Positions 57,191-64,000 of a DNA stretch of 64,000 nt are shown here, piece by piece. The DNA is from Aquarana catesbeiana. Lineage: Eukaryota > Chordata > Amphibia > Anura > Ranidae. The DNA lies in NCBI RefSeq assembly GCF_042186555.1, contig NC_133327.1, forward strand, positions 333,151,126 to 333,215,125, in the 5' to 3' direction. The translations under genes were made by a program, and so were the position numbers. The notes under the pieces are model-generated. The model worked only from the letters and a program-made list of their open reading frames with translations, did not search any database and had not been told where the DNA came from. Within the stretch, counting starts at the first letter, position 1; each line of letters opens with the position of its first letter.

Positions 57191-59242
57191 AGGCTTGCTG
57201 CAGCCTCTAATGCCCACTATGAGAAGCTCACAGTGTGCAGTGAAATAAGACTAAGCATTTTCAGTACAGGGAGGAGATTTTACAGGTTTGCATAACTGAA
57301 GGTAAGGCTGCAAAAAGACATAACAAAGCCATGGTCACCATTATCAGCCAGTAACAGAATTTTTGCAATATTTTCTAAAAAAAATTAAGGTGTCCACGCT
57401 AGTATACTGATTTTTTTTTTTTTGCTTTAGATTGGGAAAAATCTCTGTACTGGGATTGCCTTTAACGATGAAGTTGACGAGTCATTGGCCCCTGTAATGC
57501 AGTCATAGCCGACTAACTCTTAAGATCCCACGCCACCATACTGCAACCTAATAAAGACATTACGTTTTGCTGCCTTCCTGTCCCCTTGTGGAGGTTTTCC
57601 TTAACTTCCAGCCTTTCTCCAAAGAAAGTGAAAACCCCTCTTAGACAGTTTTTACTAGAATAAGTGTCTCCATTGGAAAATATTCCCTACTGTGTCTAAA
57701 ATAAGGGATGTAAAGAAAATGGAAAGGCTTCATTTTAAAATGTTGATGGGGCAAGAGGAACCAAGGAAAGCAAAATATTAACAGATTAAACTTCAACTTG
57801 GAGGTTTTCTATATCTGCCTGAGAAATGAAAGAGTGGTTGCAAACTTTCTCAGTTCTGTAGAGGAACATCATTTGTAATGTTATGGCTGTCCCTCATTGA
57901 AGTTTGGAGTACAAAGCTCATTTTGTTCCCAGCCTCAGAGTATAATGGCATGCATAAATGAAAAAAATACTGCTAGCATATGAAATTAAATTATGCTTTT
58001 ATTGAGAATAAGATTTACAAACCTCTGCTTTCCATTTTTAATATATGATGTATCTGTATGGCACAGTTATCTTAAATTTTTAAAATATGAATGTTCCTTT
58101 GCACAATTAGCTAAAGTTAATTTACCATCTCAGTATGACAAATGCTATTTAGACATGCATTGGAGCTCAATTATACTCCAGGTTAAGTACACTACTAATG
58201 TGTTTTGAGGGAGCATTGAGGAACTTTAATAAGAAACCTTGCATAGAAAAAGTTTCATGCTCCTTCAGATATGAGGCATACTATGTATAATAATATTTGG
58301 CAGCATAACATTTGCCATTCGTTTACTACACAAGGGTTTTGAGACTTAGAACAAATACAATGCAGCTAATATCCCACAGACAGAATACCAATAATTGCCT
58401 TTCTAAATGTCTTCTACTAGAAGTAGAATGAATGATATTGCATAAGACATTATTTGTGACAACTTTAATTAAAAACAAACAAACCACTACTAGCACATAC
58501 TGTATAATTACTGCCTCAATGGTTCTACTGCAACATTTACTTTTAGAATGCAATGAACACAGATTTTCTTGTAAGATATACATGAATTCTGAGTCTATTT
58601 AAGAAGGATTCTTTATATCCTGTACATTTTAGCTGTCATTATTGACAGGTTTGCAAGAATGAAAAATACCTTACCTATTGTTCCTAGTAGGTGTGATTAC
58701 AAACTGTCTGCTGAGAGCATGCAAATTTGAAGCGCACACACACACAGGGCTTTTGTTTTAATAATATATCTAAACCTAAGAACAAACATTAAATATACTA
58801 GAGCTCATCAGTCCTTATATATGGTGGCTGCAAGAATTTACTGTTTACATTTACTGCAAGTAGGATGACCGGAAAACTGCAAGAAAATAGTATTTATAAG
58901 GACATTTTGTTAAATTAAAAAAAAAAGATCTGGGATTCCTTCTCATATGTACAATCTTGAAGACACTTTGGAAGGTGCTAATCATCCCTTTTTATGCTCA
59001 AGAGAAAGTAATGCAGTAATGCTGTTCTTCTTATCATAGCTCTTATCAACTATTCCCATTACCCTACCAATTTTAAATTTCTAAATCGATGTATCATTTA
59101 GTTATGGTCAGCTACTTACTTATAACCAATAAGCTTTGATTAGTGATGAGCCAATCTGACCTGGGTTCAGTTCAAGCACGGTTTGGTGAACTGAACGTGA
59201 TGGTGCTTTTGAAATCTACGGTAGTACAGTTTATGACTGTTA
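57191..59242. other. No feature seen
   Basis: AT-rich DNA. The short frames at 57993-58208 and 58326-58583 have no recognised family. No repeat ends. Confidence 0.45.
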
Positions 59243-59244
59243 TA

Positions 59245-60855
59245 CACGTAAAAGCCAGTAAATTAGAATATTTTGAAAAACTTGATTTATTTCAGTAATT
59301 GCATTCAAAAGGTGTAACTTGTACATTATATTTATTCATTGCACACAGACTGATGCATTCAAATGTTTATTTCATTTAATTTTGATGATTTGAAGTGGCA
59401 ACAAATGAAAATCCAAAATTCCGTGTGTCACAAAATTAGAATATTGTGTAAGGGTTAAATTTTGAAGACACCTGGTGCCACAAACTAATCAGCTGATTAA
59501 CTCAAAACACCTGCAAAGGGCTTTAAATGGTCTCTCAGTCCAGTTCTGAAGCCTACACAAACATGGGGAAGACTTCAGATTTGACAGCTGTCCAAAAGAC
59601 GACCATCGACACATTGCACAAGGAGGGAAAGACACAAAAGGTTATTGCTGAAGAGGCTGGCTGTTCTCAGAGCTCTGTGTCCAAACACATTAATAGAGAG
59701 GCAAAGGGAAGGAAAAACTGTGGTCAGAAAAAGTGTACAAGCGATAGGGATCACCGCGCCCTAGTCAAGATTGTGAAAAAAAACCCATTCAAAAATGTGG
59801 GGGAGATTCACAAGGAGTGGACAGCTGCTGGAGTCAGTGCTTCAAGATCCACCACCAAGAGACGCTTGAAAGACATGGGTTTCAACTGCCGCATACCTCG
59901 TGTTAAGCCACTGTTGACCAAGAAACAGCGCGAAAACCGTCTCACCTGGGCTAAGGAAAAAAAGAGCTGGACTGCTGCTGAGTGGTCCAAAGTCATGTTT
60001 TCTGACGAAAGCAAATTTTGCATTTCCTTTGGAAATCGAGGTCCCAGAGTCTGGAGGAAGACAGGAGAGGCACAGGATCCACATTGCCTGAAGTCTAGTG
60101 TAAAGTTTCCACCATCAGTGATGGTTTGGGGTGCCATGTCATCTGCTGGTGTCGGTCCACTCTGTTTCCTGAGATCCAGGGTCAACGCAGCCGTCTACCA
60201 GCAAGTTTTAGAGCACTTCATGCTTCCTGCTGCTGACCTGCTCTATGGAGATGGAGATTTCAGGTTCCAACAGGACTTGGCGCCTGCACACAGCGCAAAA
60301 TCTACCCGTGCCTGGTTTACGGACCATGGTATTTCTGTTCTAAATTGGCCAGCCAACTCCCCTGACCTTAGCCCCATAGAAAATCTGTGGGGTATTGTGA
60401 AAAGGAAGATGCAGAATGCCAGACCCAACAACGCAGAAGAGTTGAAGGCCACTATCAGAGCAACCTGGGCTCTCATAACACCTGAGCAGTGCCAGAAACT
60501 CATCGACTCCATGCCACGCCGCATTAATGCAGTAATTGAGGCAAAAGGAGCTCCAACCAAGTATTGAGTATTGTACATGCTCATATTTTTCATTTTCATA
60601 CTTTTCAGTTGGCCAACATTTCTAAAAAATCCCTTTTTTGTATTAGCCTTAAGTAATATTCTAATTTTGTGACACACGGAATTTTGGATTTTCATTTGTT
60701 GCCACTTCAAATCATCAAAATTAAATGAAATAAACATTTGAATGCATCAGTCTGTGTGCAATGAATAAATATAATGTACAAGTTACACCTTTTGAATGCA
60801 ATTACTGAAATAAATCAAGTTTTTCAAAATATTCTAATTTACTGGCTTTTACCTG
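59245..60855 (+). mobile_element. Complete Tc1/mariner element with 201-bp terminal inverted repeats
   Basis: TA flanks both sides (59243-59244 and 60856-60857). The left repeat (59245-59445) and right repeat (60655-60855) are identical when reverse-complemented, except at the third base (C on the left, G on the right). The motif AAATTAGAATATT stands at the outer and inner edge of each repeat, an IR/DR arrangement. Between them lies one uninterrupted transposase frame. Every sequence requirement I can check for an autonomous element is met. The family resembles one widespread in fish and frogs. Confidence 0.93.
59563..60567 (+). CDS. Tc1-family DD34E transposase, apparently intact
   Basis: A cut-and-paste transposase acting in the nucleus on its own 201-bp ends. 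The start is probably the ATG at 59563 (MGKTSDLTAVQKTTIDTLHK), giving 334 residues. An in-frame ATG at 59527 would add 12 residues that look unlike the family. The first helix-turn-helix covers about residues 8-50 ('GKTQKVIAEEAGCSQSSVSK'). The second follows a basic hook ('GRKNCGQKKCTS') and includes 'STTKRRLKDMGF'. The catalytic residues are D in 'MFSDESKF', D in 'FQQDLAPAHSAK' and E in 'NSPDLSPIENLW', with 34 residues between the last two. It ends 'AKGAPTKY'. The usual GRPR hook is altered, and 'DLSPIE' differs from the commoner 'DLNPIE', but both D and E are kept. No frameshift or internal stop. Confidence 0.92.
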   Translation: MGKTSDLTAVQKTTIDTLHKEGKTQKVIAEEAGCSQSSVSKHINREAKGRKNCGQKKCTSDRDHRALVKIVKKNPFKNVGEIHKEWTAAGVSASRSTTKRRLKDMGFNCRIPRVKPLLTKKQRENRLTWAKEKKSWTAAEWSKVMFSDESKFCISFGNRGPRVWRKTGEAQDPHCLKSSVKFPPSVMVWGAMSSAGVGPLCFLRSRVNAAVYQQVLEHFMLPAADLLYGDGDFRFQQDLAPAHSAKSTRAWFTDHGISVLNWPANSPDLSPIENLWGIVKRKMQNARPNNAEELKATIRATWALITPEQCQKLIDSMPRRINAVIEAKGAPTKY

Positions 60856-60857
60856 TA

Positions 60858-61514
60858 TATGATATTTTGTATTATGTTTTGTTACAAGATATAACTGTAC
60901 AATTAGACAAGTGTTATGTTTTGTAATCTTGGGGAGTCTGAGATCGTCAGCCAAGCACGTTGATGAAAGAAAAGCTGTATTTTATTGCTCAAAAGTAAAA
61001 CAAAACCACGTTTGCAGCACAAGACAAAGCAGTCCAAACTACTGGTGCAAAAATCGAAACTACTGTCCAAACTACTGGTGCAAAAAGTAAAACAAAACCA
61101 CGTTTGCAGCACAAGACAAAGCAGTCCAAACTACTGGTGCAAAAATGTTGGGCCCACCGCCCACAAAACGTTTCCCTTGCCTGCCTCAGGGGTCTCAAAG
61201 GCCAGGTCATCAGCAGCTTAGCCATGTCTCAGCAGTCCACCATGCTTGCTCCTAAGTGTGCTTTACAGGGTTTGTAGACTTTTTCCCACCAAAGTCTCTC
61301 TGAGCATCTGAATTCTGGGTCCCAAATGAGGACTTACCAATCCTGAGAGAACTGTAAATCAGTTTTCTCCTCTGCAACCGGACCACCCCAGAATCCTGGA
61401 TGGGTGAAAGTCCCCAAGTACTCCAAAAATTACTTTATACATTCACTTCAAGGGATCAAAATCAAAAAGGGGGGAAACATATCTACTTTCCAGGACCCAT
61501 TCCTGGCATCCTGT
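60858..61514. repeat. Unassigned repeat-like DNA with a ~91-bp tandem duplication
   Basis: A block containing 'aaacaaaaccacgtttgcag', 'cacaagacaaagcagtccaa' and 'actactggtgcaaaa' occurs at about 60997-61052 and again at about 61088-61143. A third partial copy of 'gtccaaactactggtgcaaa' lies between. The rest is moderately GC-rich and unrecognised. Overlapping open frames on both strands here are products of the duplication. Confidence 0.6.
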
Positions 61515-61529
61515 ACAGTTTATATGCTA

Positions 61530-63046
61530 AGAAAAATGAGGAGAATAACTGCGCTACGGTAAAATACATAAACAATAACAATTATAGCCGCGATTCATCT
61601 ATGTAACACAAACACAGTAAAATTAAATGAGAAAAAAGGGGGGTTGAATCGCGCTAAAACAGATTGGTGATCATACACATCATCACCAAACCAAATATTT
61701 AGAACTAAGTGAAGAGTTCCCCTTTAGTGTATACATAATATACAAAACACATGTCAAATGAATAATCAAACCAAAAATAAATGTTCAAAGTGATAATAAA
61801 AAGTCCATGTATAAAAAATAAATCACCCAAGTGGTATAAATGTATCTTAAAAAAGTTCCAAAAAACATAAATTCTTGCTGTGAGAAAAAAAGCGTGCTTG
61901 CTCCACCACGGTGAAATCAGACTGGCCGCTTACCAGAAACTCATGATCCCCCGTTACAGAGGATCAGAGAAAGCTGTTTGTTAATACTGCTTCGGACCAC
62001 GACCAATGGATCAGAGACCTTATACCGAGATGGGACATCAAAGACTGCAGGGTCAGGCTAAAGATGTTCACACTGACAGGTACTCAGACATCAGCCCACA
62101 GCATTGCAGATATGGTCATAGAAGGAAAAAAGGCTCCATATAGTGTAAAATCATTGACTTATTGGATAAGTAAAAGGTTAAACTCACATGTTAGTAGACA
62201 ATAGTAGGCATGTAGTGTAGTCTGGAGCGCCGGCCGGAAGCTCACAGACAGCCCGTTCTACTGGAAACAACAGCAGGAATGGGAGGTGACGAGAACACGT
62301 CGCTCTGCCCTATGCAGCGTTTTGTGATAGAGTCACATCATCCAGGGGCTAGCCCCTGGATGATGTGACTCTACCACGAAACACTGCGTAGGGCAGAGCG
62401 ACGTGTTCTCGTCACCTCCCATTGCTGTCTGTGAGCTTCCGGCCGGCGCTCCAGACTACACTACATGCCTACTATTGCCTACTAACATGTGAGTTTAACC
62501 TTTTTCTTATCCAATAAAGTCAATGATTTTACACTATATGGAGCCTTTTTTCCTTCTATGTCCATATCTGCAATGCTGTGGGCTGATGTCTGAGTACCTG
62601 TCAGTGTGAACATCTTTAGCCTGACCCTGCAGTCTTTGATGTCCCATCTCGGTATAAGGTCTCTGATCCATTGGTCGAGGTCCGAAGCAGTATTAACAAA
62701 CAGCTTTCTCTGATCCTCTGTAATGGGGGATCATGAGTTTCTGGTAAGCGGCCAGTCTGATTTCACGGTGGTGGAGCAAGCACGCTTTTTTTCTCACAGC
62801 AAGAATTTATATTTTTTGGAACTTTTTAAAGATACTTTTATACCACTTGGGTGAGTTATTTTTTATACATGGACTTTTTAGTATCACTTTGAACATTTAT
62901 TTTTGGATTGATTATTCATTTGACATGTGTTTTGTATATTATGTATACACTAATGGGGAACTCTTCACTTAGTTCTAAATATTTGGTTTGGTGATGATGT
63001 GTATGATCACCAATCTGTTTTAGCGCGATTCAACCCCCCTTTTTTC
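61530..63046. mobile_element. 1.5-kb near-perfect palindrome flanked by a 15-bp duplication
   Basis: ACAGTTTATATGCTA occurs directly before (61515-61529) and after (63047-63061) the unit. From about 61632 to 63041 the sequence is an inverted repeat with arms of roughly 700 bp meeting at 62350/62351. The central 44 bases (62329-62372) are perfectly palindromic. The outer ends are 'ggggggttgaatcgcgct' and its complement. The arms differ by scattered substitutions and by about 26 bases present only in the left arm (near 62248-62273). About 100 bases at the left (61530-61631) have no mirror. No open frame of note. A 15-bp duplication suggests target-primed insertion. Confidence 0.8.
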
Positions 63047-63061
63047 ACAGTTTATATGCTA

Positions 63062-64000
63062 TTTATTCTTCATTTGTTGGCTTAAGGCAACGATGGTTGA
63101 CATTTTGCACCCCGTGCATTTGTCCTGGTCAACTCCTTTATGGTAATGGCCATGTCAAATGTATTGATCAACATTTGTAGGGCTCTTGAAACCTTACTGA
63201 GGGAATTCCCCTTTAACCAATACTGAGGAGGTCTAGCTTTCTCTCCTCTTCGATGTGTATCATGTGCTGCCTTTTTCCTTACTAACTTTTGTTTCACACA
63301 CTGTGTCTAATGACCTAAACTGGATGTAGGACACTCTTCTTAATCCAGATGCTTCAGTCTAGAAACCGATCCCATATGTACAGGGGACATATTACCTTGG
63401 AAGTGACTACAACCCTACCTTAAATTTTTTATTAGATAAACCAAGCTCTTTACACAGATGTTTGAAATATCCTCCCAAAACAGGGCACAGAATGGCCAAG
63501 CTATTACATACTTTACAGATCTCTAGAGAGAATTCAACCAAACGAGTAGACTATGCAAATGTTTCCCAAATTCTCTACAGATACAGTACTTGAGGATAGA
63601 TTATACATTTAACTTATCCAAATCTTTTCCCTGTTTCACAAGGTAAAACATATTACCTGTTATTAGGACTTCTTTTCAGCTGGAACTTGGTGGAACTCCA
63701 TTCCGTCACCTCCAGCACTAGTTCTGTGCTTACTGCACATTACTGTCAATTGTAAACACAGAAGCTGGGCTTCTGTATCCACAAGTGACAGACCTCCTCT
63801 CCCAGTGGCAGCACTGAACAAATTCTCCCTGAGGAAGATACGTTATTTCCCAGTATCAACACATGTTGGGGAGGGGACAGGACAGTTTGTGAGACAGTAG
63901 AGTGATCTCAGAGCGGGAGGGGGCACACCAACACAGCGTCTTTATATTTGATTGGCTTGTTACAGAGTGGTGCGCTCATAGCACCTATTAAATGTGAGTA
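63062..64000. other. Unassigned DNA, repeat-like near the window end
   Basis: 63062-63660 shows nothing. From about 63690 to the end, blocks such as 'ggaacttggtggaactccat' and 'gaggaagatacgttatttcc' look like part of a dispersed repeat cut by the window edge; its class is unknown. Confidence 0.35.

Noticed and set aside
59527..59562. Upstream ATG adding 12 residues to the Tc1 transposase
   Set aside because: The added residues do not resemble the family N-terminus, whereas MGKT at 59563 does.
60985..61225. Repetitive open frames on both strands
   Set aside because: Both arise from the same tandem duplication; the periodic peptide is a by-product.

Overview
This window is vertebrate nuclear DNA, almost certainly from a frog and probably a true frog (Ranidae or a close relative). 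It is AT-rich and intron/intergenic in character. It contains one recognisable host coding exon and is otherwise filled with interspersed repeats. The frog assignment rests on the amphibian-like cannabinoid receptor CNR1 and on repeat families I recognise from ranid genomes: TTAA-flanked 'cctccctggcgg' elements, 'aatgctgcgtacacac' elements and 'gatttactaaaactgg' MITEs. It was not tested by any search.

Layout. 1-3.9 kb: an old L1-like LINE fragment and two small DNA-transposon derivatives. 3.9-9.7 kb: one large unit bounded by ~100-bp inverted repeats, possibly a decayed DIRS-type retroelement. 9.7-18.9 kb: MITEs, a CR1 fragment inside a MITE, a broken Tc1 copy inside another terminal-inverted-repeat element, and a TTAA-flanked piggyBac-like element. 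19.0-20.9 kb: a nearly intact Tc1 element with ~250-bp IR/DR-type ends and, directly abutting it, a hAT MITE with a perfect 8-bp target duplication. 21-31 kb: a repeat-poor block centred on the single coding exon of CNR1 (minus strand, 29074-30462), including its likely 3' UTR. 31.2-36.4 kb: foldback MITEs and a 3.95-kb hAT-like foldback element with an 8-bp target duplication, itself carrying a later L2 insertion. 36.4-45 kb: mostly unassigned DNA with three TIR elements, a second relative of the foldback element and microsatellites. 45-56 kb: a long (TA)n tract, a composite nest of elements, three piggyBac-like TTAA elements and a CR1 LINE broken by two insertions. 56.8-57.2 kb: a tRNA-derived SINE with an L2-like tail. 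59.2-60.9 kb: an apparently intact Tc1 element whose 201-bp ends differ at one position. 61.5-63.0 kb: a 1.5-kb near-perfect palindrome with a 15-bp target duplication.

The only host gene is CNR1, a Gi/o-coupled endocannabinoid receptor. The rest is a layered record of transposition: L2 and tRNA-SINE share a 3' tail (L2 machinery presumably moves both), while Tc1, hAT and piggyBac-like families are represented by full, broken and non-autonomous copies. The most interesting objects are the intact Tc1 element at 59.2 kb, the giant palindrome at 61.5 kb, and the foldback element at 32.4 kb, whose centre looks like a mirror-symmetric bidirectional promoter driving the same small acidic/basic reading frame in both arms. 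No RNA gene, CRISPR array or prokaryotic feature is present.
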